DNA of 41,209 nt, taken from positions 1 to 41,209 of the forward strand of contig JAUVHU010000012.1 in assembly GCA_030593145.1 (NCBI GenBank), written 5' to 3'. The notes under the pieces are model-generated. The model had not been told where the DNA came from, did not search any database, and was given only the letters and a program-made list of their open reading frames with translations. Numbering within the stretch: position 1 is the first letter of the stretch; each line of letters starts with the position of its first letter. A program made the position numbers and the translations under genes. Shown in pieces: positions 23,881 through 31,850 of the stretch. Source of the stretch: Desulfobacteraceae bacterium (GTDB taxonomy: Bacteria; Desulfobacterota; Desulfobacteria; Desulfobacterales; ETH-SRB1).

Positions 23881-24002
23881 ATGAACGTCGAACATCGAAC
23901 ATTCAACGTCTAATTTTGAATAAGGTATTCTGGCATTTTATAAACCGACGGAGCAGAGCGACATCATTATTCGATGTTGGACGTTCGATGTTCGACGTTC
24001 AT
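23881..24002. repeat. long-loop inverted repeat between convergent genes
   Basis: Bases 23881-23900 are a perfect reverse complement of 23983-24002 (20 bp), and the match extends inward imperfectly for about 11 more bases. Both arms are built from repeating words GAACATCGAAC / GTTCGATGTTC. It begins at the base after the ETF-QO stop and precedes the end of the UbiB-like gene by 62 bases, so it may form a shared 3' hairpin for both transcripts. Confidence 0.6.
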
Positions 24003-24064
24003 AGCTTTTAGGTTCATAGCCTTTTAGCTTGATGGCTACGTCCTTAACCCACCCGTTTTATTTA

Positions 24065-25762
24065 TTATAATCTTCCTTTTCTCAAAATCGCCACAAGAAG
24101 CCATATCCCCATTACTGCGGCAGAGATAAACCCTATAATGCCGATTATAGATAATCCGTGAAATAAGGGCGGAGTTTTTGCAAAAACTATCAGAGCTGAA
24201 CCGATGATAAGTGACGCAATAACAATTGAAAATGATATCCTGTTGCTTATCTGGTTATAGGTGTCAAGCACAGGCTCAAAACCCTGGTGTACAAATTTAA
24301 CACTTAATTTCTGCTGTTTGATAAGACGTGTAATATCAAGAGCATCCTTAGGAAACTGCTGTACAAATCTAAGCAGTTCAGCGACAAGAGTTACAATATC
24401 GCCGGCAATCCTTTTGGGATAAAATCTTGCGCGTTTTACACTTTCAATAAATGGCGCTGCCATCGTTATCATTTCAAAATCAGGATCAAGCATAAGCCCA
24501 ACCCCTTCTGTTGAGCTAAAGGCCTTCATCATAAGAAACATATTGGGCGGTATCCTGAGACGGTAACGGGACGCTACTACGAGCAGGCCCTGAAGCATTT
24601 TTCCAATTTCAATATCTTTCAACGGCTTGTAAAGATGCTGCTCAATAAAGTCTGACAGGTCTCTTTCAAGCAATTTGATATCAGGATCTTCATCATGCTC
24701 GGTCAGTTCCAGCAGTAAACGAGTTGCTTTTAAAGTATCTTTATGTACCACGCTATCGAGGAGATCAACAAAGTCCTCACGTGTCTGTCTGTCAACACTA
24801 CCCATCATTCCAAAATCGAGCAGACATATAACGTTGTTTGGCAGAACAAAAATATTTCCGGGATGAGGATCAGCATGGAAAAAACCGTTATCAAATATCT
24901 GCTTTAAAGCAAGGTCAGCTCCGCGAACAGCAATGATTTTTCTGTCATATCCTGCATCATCAAGCCGGCTGATTTCAGAAATCTTTATGCCGTCTATAAA
25001 CTCCATTATAAGAACACGAGATGTCGAAGTGTCTTGAAATACTTTTGGAACATAGATAGTTGGGTCGTTTAAAAATTCCCTTGCAAAACGCTCCATGTGT
25101 GTCGCTTCTATAGAATAGTCTATTTCCCTTTCAAGTGTTCTGGCAAACTCCTCAACAACTTTGACGGGCCGGTGCAATTCCATCTCTTCTACATGGTGTT
25201 CCATAAGGGTTGCCAGATGAAACATGATTTCAAGGTCAACCTCAATAATCTTTTTTATACCGGGACGCTGAACCTTAACCGCCACATCTTCGCCATCCTT
25301 CAATTCCGCCCTGTATACCTGCCCTATTGATGCAGATGCCATGGGGGTTTTATCGATAGATGCAAAGAGTTCTTCCGGCGCTGCGCCAAGTTCAACCTTT
25401 ATGATCTCGCTTGCTTCATCAAAAGGAAACGGGGGCACCATATCCTGAAGTTTGGAAAGTTCATTTATAAAATCAACCGGCACAAGATCAGGACGTGTGG
25501 AGAGTACCTGTCCAAGCTTTATAAATGTCGGCCCAAGCTCTTCAAATGCCAGCCTGACCCTTTCCGCCCTTGAAAGCTTTTCAAGACGATCACGGCGCTT
25601 TTTCGATATCATATTAAGGCCGATTTCTATATACTGCTCTATCTTCAGCACTTCAACAAGATCGCCAAAGCCATACTTGAAAAGAACAGTCAAAATCTGT
25701 CTATAGCGGTTCAGATGGCGATAGGTACGGCCTATTACTCCGATTTTTCGTATGCTAAACAT
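24065..25762 (-). CDS. UbiB/AarF (ABC1) atypical kinase-like protein
   Basis: Membrane-associated atypical kinase or ATPase of the ADCK/UbiB family, in other organisms needed for quinone biosynthesis or lipid handling. Family motifs: KLGQ at 82-85 (KxGQ) in TFIKLGQVLSTRPDLVP, the Ala-rich loop ASIGQVY (144-150), invariant Lys163 (VAVKVQRPG), HADPHPGN, and DFG (about residue 316, LLDFGMMG). Two transmembrane helices close the 565-residue protein. In an anaerobe the natural partner would be menaquinone. No strong ribosome-binding site precedes the ATG. It is downstream of the phasin-like gene and separated by a 42-base word-repeat gap. Confidence 0.9.
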   Translation of the reverse strand: MFSIRKIGVIGRTYRHLNRYRQILTVLFKYGFGDLVEVLKIEQYIEIGLNMISKKRRDRLEKLSRAERVRLAFEELGPTFIKLGQVLSTRPDLVPVDFINELSKLQDMVPPFPFDEASEIIKVELGAAPEELFASIDKTPMASASIGQVYRAELKDGEDVAVKVQRPGIKKIIEVDLEIMFHLATLMEHHVEEMELHRPVKVVEEFARTLEREIDYSIEATHMERFAREFLNDPTIYVPKVFQDTSTSRVLIMEFIDGIKISEISRLDDAGYDRKIIAVRGADLALKQIFDNGFFHADPHPGNIFVLPNNVICLLDFGMMGSVDRQTREDFVDLLDSVVHKDTLKATRLLLELTEHDEDPDIKLLERDLSDFIEQHLYKPLKDIEIGKMLQGLLVVASRYRLRIPPNMFLMMKAFSSTEGVGLMLDPDFEMITMAAPFIESVKRARFYPKRIAGDIVTLVAELLRFVQQFPKDALDITRLIKQQKLSVKFVHQGFEPVLDTYNQISNRISFSIVIASLIIGSALIVFAKTPPLFHGLSIIGIIGFISAAVMGIWLLVAILRKGRL

Positions 25763-25804
25763 GATATTTATACTCTATGCTCTCCACGCTCTCAGCTCTC
25801 AGCT

Positions 25805-26107
25805 CTACGCTTTTTCGCTTACGGCCTTTTTCAGCTCCCTTATCTCTTTTTTCAATGCATTCAATTCATCGTTTGTAACAACATTAGCCTTCTTCATAAA
25901 TTCTTTTACTGTCTTTTCCACCCGTTGTTCCAGCTTGTTTTGGGTCTCGTCGTATCGCTTTCGAAGTTCATCCAGGAACTTCCCTCCTTCCTCTTCAGAC
26001 ATTTTCCCCTGTTTTACAATCTCATCAGCCAGATCTTCAACTTCGTCCTTGGTTTTAAGGGCAAGGCCAATACCAGTCAACATCGTCTTTTTAATAAGAT
26101 CAAACAT
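25805..26107 (-). CDS. phasin-like / polyhydroxyalkanoate granule-type coiled-coil protein
   Basis: A 100-residue, very charged, nearly all-helical protein. The opening MFDLIKKTMLTGIGLALKTKDEVEDLADEIVKQGKMSEEEG is typical of the small phasin-like family (PhaI/PhaF-type N-terminal region) often beside ubiB-like genes in Desulfobacterota; the second half is a coiled coil. It may coat storage granules or be a helper of the UbiB-like protein; no PHA synthase is nearby. AAGGAG lies six bases before the ATG. Confidence 0.75.
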   Translation of the reverse strand: MFDLIKKTMLTGIGLALKTKDEVEDLADEIVKQGKMSEEEGGKFLDELRKRYDETQNKLEQRVEKTVKEFMKKANVVTNDELNALKKEIRELKKAVSEKA

Positions 26108-26389
26108 AGCTTACTCCTTTTCCATAATATTGTATAATATATTTAAAACACATATCATATATATATATTTATCGCAAGGTATTTGAGCCTGCTCAACCTT
26201 GTCGGTTATATTATGAAAATAAAAAATACTTGGGAAATTAACTTAGAAAAGATGCTTGACTGTTTTGCTTATCTGGCTTAATTATTAAAAGATTACGTAC
26301 TTTAAAATGTCATATAACCTAAGTTAAGCAATTTTTTACGAATTCTTGACGCGCAAGAAATTGCTTAATTCAGGTGTAAGGATAATATA
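26108..26389. repeat. divergent gap with family 1 palindrome at 26324-26368
   Basis: TTAAGCAATTTTTT (26324-26337) and AAGAAATTGCTTAA (26355-26368) pair at 13 of 14 positions around 17 bases containing GAATTCTTGACGCGC. The same ends recur at 13095 and 27140-27300. It sits 21 bases upstream of cooC, so it could shape the cooC leader. The rest of the gap is AT-rich with no gene. Confidence 0.55.
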
Positions 26390-27139
26390 ATGCCTTTTTC
26401 AATTGCCCTGGCAGGTAAGGGAGGCACAGGAAAAACTACTTTGTCGGGCTTGTTAGTCAAATATTTATTAATTAAGGAAAAGACCCCTGTCCTTGCAATA
26501 GATGCTGATTCCAATGCAAATCTTAATGAGGTTCTGGGACTTAAAGTCACCGACACAATCGGAAGTATCCGCGAAGAAATGAAAAAGGGAAATGTCCCCA
26601 AAGGTATGACCAAAAACATATTTATGTCAATGAAGCTGGGGCAAGCTGTAATTGAAGCAAAAGGATACGATCTTCTGGTGATGGGACAACCTGAAGGAGC
26701 GGGTTGCTACTGCGCTGCAAACAATCTTCTTGCAGCATATATTGAGCAGCTAACCGCTAATTATCCTTATATTGTCATGGATAATGAAGCTGGAATGGAG
26801 CATATCAGCCGCTTAACCACAAGAAATGTTAATGTCCTCCTTATTGTTTCAGACACATCGAAACGCGGAATTCAAACAGCTATCAGGATCAATGAACTCG
26901 CAAAGCATCTTAACATCGGGGTCGGCAAAACCTATCTTGTAATTAACAGGACAAAAGAAGCGCTGTCTGACACGGTCATTGATATGATTAGAAGCGGAGG
27001 CCTTGAATTGGCCGGAATAATACCTGAAGATAATATTGTATATGAATACGACTTGATCGGCCGTCCAACAATAGAAATGCCTGACAATAATAATGCCGCT
27101 AAAGCAGCGTTTGTAATGTTTGATAATATTCTTAATTAA
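26390..27139 (+). CDS. cooC: CooC/AcsF-type nickel-insertion ATPase for CO dehydrogenase
   Basis: MinD/SIMIBI-family ATPase that helps load nickel into the C- or A-cluster of CO dehydrogenase/acetyl-CoA synthase. The deviant Walker A is GKGGTGKTT (9-17) with signature Lys10; DADSNANL (38-45) is Walker A'. The metal-binding CxC of CooC is at Cys106 and Cys108 (GAGCYCAANNLL). VMDNEAGMEHISR fits Walker B and the switch region. Length 249 is usual. No CODH gene is in the window, so its target is elsewhere; presence of this gene argues for a Wood-Ljungdahl or CO pathway. Confidence 0.9.
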   Translation: MPFSIALAGKGGTGKTTLSGLLVKYLLIKEKTPVLAIDADSNANLNEVLGLKVTDTIGSIREEMKKGNVPKGMTKNIFMSMKLGQAVIEAKGYDLLVMGQPEGAGCYCAANNLLAAYIEQLTANYPYIVMDNEAGMEHISRLTTRNVNVLLIVSDTSKRGIQTAIRINELAKHLNIGVGKTYLVINRTKEALSDTVIDMIRSGGLELAGIIPEDNIVYEYDLIGRPTIEMPDNNNAAKAAFVMFDNILN

Positions 27140-27302
27140 AACCTAAATTGAGCGATTTTTTACTCGATCTGCGCCGATCTCTTGCGTATAAAGGCTTCGC
27201 AAAAATCCTCGACACATCCACGGGCATGCCCGCGATTTTTGCAAATCCTTATGCATCAAGATCTCAGCACATATCTTCGCAAAAAATTGCTCGACTTAGA
27301 TA
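27140..27302. repeat. palindromic intergenic repeat, family 1, long copy
   Basis: A roughly 155-base imperfect palindrome centred on the perfect CGGGCATGCCCG at 27221-27232. Its outer parts TAAATTGAGCGATTTTTT and AAAAAATTGCTCGACTTA pair, and internal words GCAAAAATC (27199-27207) and GATTTTTGC (27234-27242) pair. The right half matches 13095-13135 in reverse complement. It starts just after the cooC stop. Confidence 0.65.
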
Positions 27303-27323
27303 TTGAAAAAAGAAGAGAAAGAT

Positions 27324-28274
27324 ATGAAAAAAACCGGCTTTTTATATGATGATAGATATATGCTTCATGATACAGGTTCATATCATCCCGAAGTACCCGC
27401 AAGAATTCAGGCTGTTTATAAAGGCATTAATGATGCCGATCTTATTCCCTCGCTTACTTTGCTCAATGCCAGCCGGGCGGATTTAAAGTGGATTGAGACT
27501 GTTCATGATAAAGAATATATTAAAAGCTTTGAAGAAGCATGCCTTTCAGGAAAGAAAACTTTCGACTGCCCGGATAACCAGATATGCCCGGAAACTTTTG
27601 AAACCGCGCTTCTCGCTGTCGGAGGTATCCTTCATGCAGCCCGTCTTGTCATGAACGGCGAAATCGATAACGCCTTCTGTGCCGTGAGACCTCCGGGGCA
27701 TCATGCTGAAACAGACAAAGCCATGGGATTCTGTTACTTCAACAACATAGCTATTACAGTTAGGTATCTGCAAAAGGAATGGGACATAAAAAAAATTGGT
27801 ATCGTGGATTTTGATGTTCATCACGGCAATGGCACCCAGCATATATTCGAAAATGACCCTGATGTATTTTATTACTCAATTCATCAACATCCGTCGTTTG
27901 CTTACCCAGGCACTGGCCGGGAGTTTGAAGAAGGAACAGGGCCAGGGCTGGGGTTTACAAAGAATTCTCCTGTGCTGCCTGGCAAGGGAGACAACGAGTA
28001 TAAAAAAATGTTAGAAAAAGACCTTTTCCCGGCCTTTGAATCATTTAAGCCTGAAGTAATCCTTGTATCAGCCGGATTTGATGCTCATATTGACGATAAT
28101 ATGTCGGATATCAAACTTTCGACTGAAGGCTTTTCCTGGATAATGAAAAAAATTGTTGAAATGGCCGACCAATATTCAAATGGAAGAATAATTTCCATAC
28201 TTGAGGGGGGATACTCTCTTAAACGTCTTCCTGAACTGGCTAAAAACCATATTGAAATTTTATTAAATAAATAG
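27324..28274 (+). CDS. acuC: histone deacetylase-family protein, AcuC-like
   Basis: Zinc-dependent deacetylase of the arginase/deacetylase fold, 316 residues. Catalytic pair His126-His127 (RPPGHHAE), zinc ligands Asp164 and His166 (DFDVHHGNGTQ) and Asp253 (SAGFDAH), and Tyr297 (LEGGYS) are all present. In Bacillus AcuC removes acetyl groups from acetyl-CoA synthetase and so keeps it active; the next gene encodes an AcuB-like protein, which favours the same role here. I chose ATG 27324; an in-frame TTG at 27303 adds seven polar residues. Polyamine deacetylation is an alternative. Confidence 0.85.
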   Translation: MKKTGFLYDDRYMLHDTGSYHPEVPARIQAVYKGINDADLIPSLTLLNASRADLKWIETVHDKEYIKSFEEACLSGKKTFDCPDNQICPETFETALLAVGGILHAARLVMNGEIDNAFCAVRPPGHHAETDKAMGFCYFNNIAITVRYLQKEWDIKKIGIVDFDVHHGNGTQHIFENDPDVFYYSIHQHPSFAYPGTGREFEEGTGPGLGFTKNSPVLPGKGDNEYKKMLEKDLFPAFESFKPEVILVSAGFDAHIDDNMSDIKLSTEGFSWIMKKIVEMADQYSNGRIISILEGGYSLKRLPELAKNHIEILLNK

Positions 28275-28331
28275 TGAGTGTCTGTTCACAGGATATCAGG
28301 AAACTAAGCAAGAAAAGAATTGGAGGTTAAT

Positions 28332-29009
28332 ATGTTTGTCAGCAAATCGATGTCCAGAAAGCTCATAACCATTGAGCAAGATGCTGATATTCTGGAAGCA
28401 ACGAAAAAAATGTCTGAACACCGCATACGTCATCTTCCTGTTGTGGAAAAAGATAACCTCTTAATAGGAATCGTTTCAGACCGCGATATAAGAAGCGCTG
28501 TTCCGTTCGGAACTTTGCACGATTACGACAAGATGAAACAGGACAAAAAATTATCAGCATTAAAAATCAAGGATATAATGACAATAGATCCCGTCACTAT
28601 TTCCTCATTCAATACTATTCAAGATGCTCTTGTCCTTCTCCAAAAAACACGTGTTGGTGCTTTTCCTGTTGTAGATGAACAGGGGAAACTCAAAGGCATT
28701 ATTTCTGTGCGTGATCTTCTGCGAACGTTCATTAATGTTATGGGCATAGATGACCCTGGGACATTAATATGTATAGTTGTTGAGGAAAAGATTGGACAAA
28801 TGAAGAAAATTGTTGACGCAATAACCGAGGAAAAAATTTCCTTTGGAAGTGTTCTGGTTGCCAGACACTGGGATGAGGAAAAACGGGCTGTCTTTCCATA
28901 TCTTTTAACTCAAAATATAAGCCCTTTAAAAAGAAAATTCGAGAAAATGGGTTATACGGTCATTGATCCCATGGAATGGTATATAGACCAGTTGCATAGA
29001 GACGAATAA
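28332..29009 (+). CDS. acuB: CBS-pair and ACT-like domain protein, AcuB-like
   Basis: A 225-residue protein: two CBS domains (about 1-60 and 78-135, with HRIRHLPVVEKDNLLIGIVSD cut into standard CBS ends and GAFPVVDEQGKLKGIIS) and an ACT-like tail (about 140-215). The order CBS-CBS-ACT is that of AcuB, in which CBS domains sense adenine nucleotides. GGAGG is five bases before ATG 28332. It is 57 bases after acuC on the same strand. No AcuA acetyltransferase gene is adjacent. Confidence 0.85.
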   Translation: MFVSKSMSRKLITIEQDADILEATKKMSEHRIRHLPVVEKDNLLIGIVSDRDIRSAVPFGTLHDYDKMKQDKKLSALKIKDIMTIDPVTISSFNTIQDALVLLQKTRVGAFPVVDEQGKLKGIISVRDLLRTFINVMGIDDPGTLICIVVEEKIGQMKKIVDAITEEKISFGSVLVARHWDEEKRAVFPYLLTQNISPLKRKFEKMGYTVIDPMEWYIDQLHRDE

Positions 29010-29062
29010 ATAACAGTATACAGCGTATAACAACCACTTAACGAGTTATGATGTAGGTAAAA

Positions 29063-29902
29063 ATGTTTATTAAATGCTGGGGTTCAAGAGGTTCCATTCC
29101 TGTTTCAGGTAAAGATTATCTCAAATATGGTGGTAATACCACCTGCATTGAAATAAGGGCAAAAAGTGATGATATAATTATAATTGATGCTGGAACCGGA
29201 ATTCGGGAGCTCGGCAATAAATTAATGGAAGAGAAAAACTCTACCTATAACATCATCTTCACCCATGCCCATTGGGATCATGTAATGGGGTTTCCCTTTT
29301 TTAAACCTCTTTATTCAAAAAAAACCAGTTTGCGAATGTATCAATGCCCTTTCCACAGTAAATTCGTGGAAACAATACTTCCAAAGATTTTGTCTCCTCC
29401 AAATTTTCCCATAAAATATTCTGATTTAAAGGCAAAAATATTTTACGAAGAAGTAAATCAGGCAAAATGGGAAATAGGTTCAATTACTATAATCCCTATC
29501 AATCTCAGCCATCCCAACGGCGGCAGCGGATATAAATTTGTCGAAGATAACAAGTCTTTTGTTTTTTTAACAGACAATGAACTTGGTTTTGTTCATCCAA
29601 ACGGCCTGACATATAAAGACTATATAAAATTCTCTGCCGGCGCTGATCTTCTTATTCATGACGCAGAGTATACTCCTGAAGAATATATTAACCACATTGG
29701 ATGGGGACACTCTGTATATACCCAGGTGCTCGATCTTGCTTTTGAATCAGGGGTAAAAAAATTAGGGCTGTTTCACCTGAACCCTGAAAGAACAGATAAA
29801 AAAATGGACCAAATTGTAAAAACCTGCCAAACAATAATTTCCGAAAAAAACCACGACCTTGAATGCTTTGCTGTTGGAAGCAACGTTACATTTGAAATAT
29901 GA
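29063..29902 (+). CDS. metallo-beta-lactamase-fold hydrolase
   Basis: A 279-residue enzyme of the MBL fold. Metal ligands: THAHWDH (67-73; His68, His70, Asp72, His73), LIHDAEY (Asp) and the following histidines in GWGHSV and LFHLNPER. The start MFIKCWGSRGSIPVSG with YGGNTTC is typical of a bacterial subfamily related to cyclic phosphodiesterases and RNase Z-like enzymes, often annotated only as MBL-fold hydrolases. The substrate cannot be named. It follows the AcuB-like gene by 53 bases. Confidence 0.85.
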   Translation: MFIKCWGSRGSIPVSGKDYLKYGGNTTCIEIRAKSDDIIIIDAGTGIRELGNKLMEEKNSTYNIIFTHAHWDHVMGFPFFKPLYSKKTSLRMYQCPFHSKFVETILPKILSPPNFPIKYSDLKAKIFYEEVNQAKWEIGSITIIPINLSHPNGGSGYKFVEDNKSFVFLTDNELGFVHPNGLTYKDYIKFSAGADLLIHDAEYTPEEYINHIGWGHSVYTQVLDLAFESGVKKLGLFHLNPERTDKKMDQIVKTCQTIISEKNHDLECFAVGSNVTFEI

Positions 29903-29937
29903 AGCTCCCCGCAGCAAGTCGCGAGGTATCAAAGCAG

Positions 29938-29976
29938 AATTGCGCCGTAGCTAGGCTCTGCGAACTACGGCGCGGT
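29938..29976. repeat. GC-rich hairpin in the gap before the zinc-ribbon gene
   Basis: GCGCCGTAG and CTACGGCGC form a perfect 9-bp stem around a 14-base loop, within a gap whose GC content is clearly above its surroundings. A 10-base word ATTGCGCCGT from the left arm recurs in reverse complement at 101-110. CAGCAAG occurs at about 29912 and 29998, each followed by GGTAT, suggesting two related sub-repeats. Confidence 0.5.
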
Positions 29977-30033
29977 TCATCTGGCCCTTCATCCCTTCAG
30001 CAAGCTGCTGGGTATTCGGGCGAAGGTGAATAA

Positions 30034-30375
30034 ATGGAAAAAGAAAAAAACAGATCGCACGTTAATATTGAGTGGAAAAATCGCGTATTATGCGGCGACG
30101 AAAGCTGTATTGGAGTAATTGGTAGTGATGGGCGCTGTAAAGAATGCGGAAAAATTTATGAAGGTCATGAAAATACGTTTGACAATGAAAGCCCGCGGGA
30201 CATACCTGAACCTGACACTAAAAATGATTCACGGGAAACAGAAGAAGAAACAATCAAAACAGATATTGATTCCGAGTGGGAAAATCGCGTATTATGCGGC
30301 GACGAAAGCTGTATCGGAGTAATTGGTAATAATGGACGCTGCAAAGAATGCGGAAAAATCTACGGAGATAAATAA
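30034..30375 (+). CDS. duplicated zinc-ribbon protein of unknown function
   Basis: A 113-residue acidic protein made of two nearly identical 33-residue modules (about residues 13-45 and 81-113) joined by a Glu/Asp/Thr-rich linker. Each module reads NRVLCGDESCIGVIG..GRCKECGKIY and has a Cys-x4-Cys and a Cys-x2-Cys pair fit to bind one zinc. The DNA of the two modules (30070-30160 and 30274-30364) is about 90 percent identical, so the duplication is recent or homogenised. I do not recognise a function. GAAGGTGA lies four bases before the ATG. Confidence 0.75.
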   Translation: MEKEKNRSHVNIEWKNRVLCGDESCIGVIGSDGRCKECGKIYEGHENTFDNESPRDIPEPDTKNDSRETEEETIKTDIDSEWENRVLCGDESCIGVIGNNGRCKECGKIYGDK

Positions 30376-30398
30376 ATCTGCTTAAAAGCTCACCATTA

Positions 30399-31754
30399 TC
30401 AATTCATTTTTTTTAGCTTTCCAGATAAATAAGCCCGCTTAACACCTATTGCTTCGGCTGTTTTAGTAATATTGTTATTGTGTTGCGACAACTTCCTTTT
30501 AATAAATGATTTTTCAAAAAGTTCAACAGCTTTCTTGAAGTTGTCGATTAAAAAAAGCTCCGATTCAATCGACCCCATGCCCTCACCAATACTTGAATTA
30601 TATGGAGCGGGGATATCAGCGATATCGATAACATTTTTCCCTGCCATTATTGCCAGCCGTTCTACTAAATTTTTAAGTTCCCTTACATTCCCCGGCCATG
30701 CATAATTGCATAAGAGGTCGATCGCTTCCTGAGTTATTTTCTTCCTTTTACTTCGATTCTGTACCGCACTTTGCTCAAGAAATGTTGTTACAAGAAACGG
30801 AATATCTTCAGCACGATCCCTCAAGCTTGGGACTTTTATAGGTATAACATTCAACCGATAGTAAAGGTCCTCTCTAAACCTGCCTTTCTCAATCTCTTTT
30901 TCGAGGTCCTTGTTGCTGGCCGCTATTACCCTGACATTAACACTTAATGTCCTGCCTCCTCCAACTCGCTGGAATTTCTGCTCCTGTAGTACTCGGAGAA
31001 GCTTGGCTTGAGTCATTAAACTCATATCCCCTATTTCATCAAAAAAAATTGTTCCATTATTTGCCAATTCAAACTTGCCTCTTTTCTTTGTAGTCGCTTC
31101 TGTAAAAGCCCCTTTTTCGTGACCAAACAGCTCGCTTTCAATGAATTCCTCAGGAATTGCGGCACAACTGACATCAATAAGAGGTTGATCCGCTCTGGAG
31201 CTAAAGTTATGGATGGTACGGGCTACAAGTTCTTTGCCTGTCCCGTTTTCTCCGGTTATAAGGATCCAGGCATCTGTTGGCGCTGCAATCGCTAACTGCT
31301 TTTTAAGATCCAGAGTAGGTTGACTATTTCCATTTATCGCGTGCTTTTCTAAAGTCTTTTTTCTCAAATATCTGTTTTCTTCTTCAAGCCTCCTGAAATT
31401 AAGCGCATTGTTAATAGCAACTATAACCTTATCTATTGAAAGCGGTTTTTCAATCACATCGAATGCGCCAAGCTTTGTGGCTTTAACAGCAGTTTCTATT
31501 GTCCCATGTCCTGATATTATTATTACCTGGATAAATGCGTTATCCTTTTTGATCTCCATTAAAGTTTCGATACCGTCAATTCCAGGCATCCATATATCAA
31601 GCAAAACAAGATCAGGAGATTCTGTTGCGATTATCTTCAATGCCTCGTATCCATTGGTAGCTGTTATAACTTCAAAACCTTCATCAGAAAGGAGACCTCC
31701 AAGAGACTGGAGTATGGAAGGCTCATCATCAACAATCAAAATAGATGGAAACAT
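30399..31754 (-). CDS. ntrX: sigma-54-dependent response regulator, NtrX-like
   Basis: A 451-residue activator with receiver, AAA+ and Fis-type HTH domains. Phospho-acceptor Asp53 with acidic pair Asp9/Asp10 and Lys103; Walker A GENGTGKE (168-175); Walker B IFFDEIGD (236-243); C-terminal HTH from about 425 (NITKTAEAIGVKRAYLSGKL). The sigma-54-contacting loop, normally GAFTGA, is GAFTEA (215-220) with Glu219 for Gly. The partner kinase NtrY is 96 bases upstream. The pair senses nitrogen or redox status in other bacteria; here its place beside lpxC suggests an envelope link. Confidence 0.88.
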   Translation of the reverse strand: MFPSILIVDDEPSILQSLGGLLSDEGFEVITATNGYEALKIIATESPDLVLLDIWMPGIDGIETLMEIKKDNAFIQVIIISGHGTIETAVKATKLGAFDVIEKPLSIDKVIVAINNALNFRRLEEENRYLRKKTLEKHAINGNSQPTLDLKKQLAIAAPTDAWILITGENGTGKELVARTIHNFSSRADQPLIDVSCAAIPEEFIESELFGHEKGAFTEATTKKRGKFELANNGTIFFDEIGDMSLMTQAKLLRVLQEQKFQRVGGGRTLSVNVRVIAASNKDLEKEIEKGRFREDLYYRLNVIPIKVPSLRDRAEDIPFLVTTFLEQSAVQNRSKRKKITQEAIDLLCNYAWPGNVRELKNLVERLAIMAGKNVIDIADIPAPYNSSIGEGMGSIESELFLIDNFKKAVELFEKSFIKRKLSQHNNNITKTAEAIGVKRAYLSGKLKKMN

Positions 31755-31850
31755 ATGCTTTAACTCCTATATTATAAAATATCATTATTCTGCGCTGGTC
31801 TCCGACATCTGATCTCTGGCATCTGACATCTGGCCTGTAGCCTCTAATCC

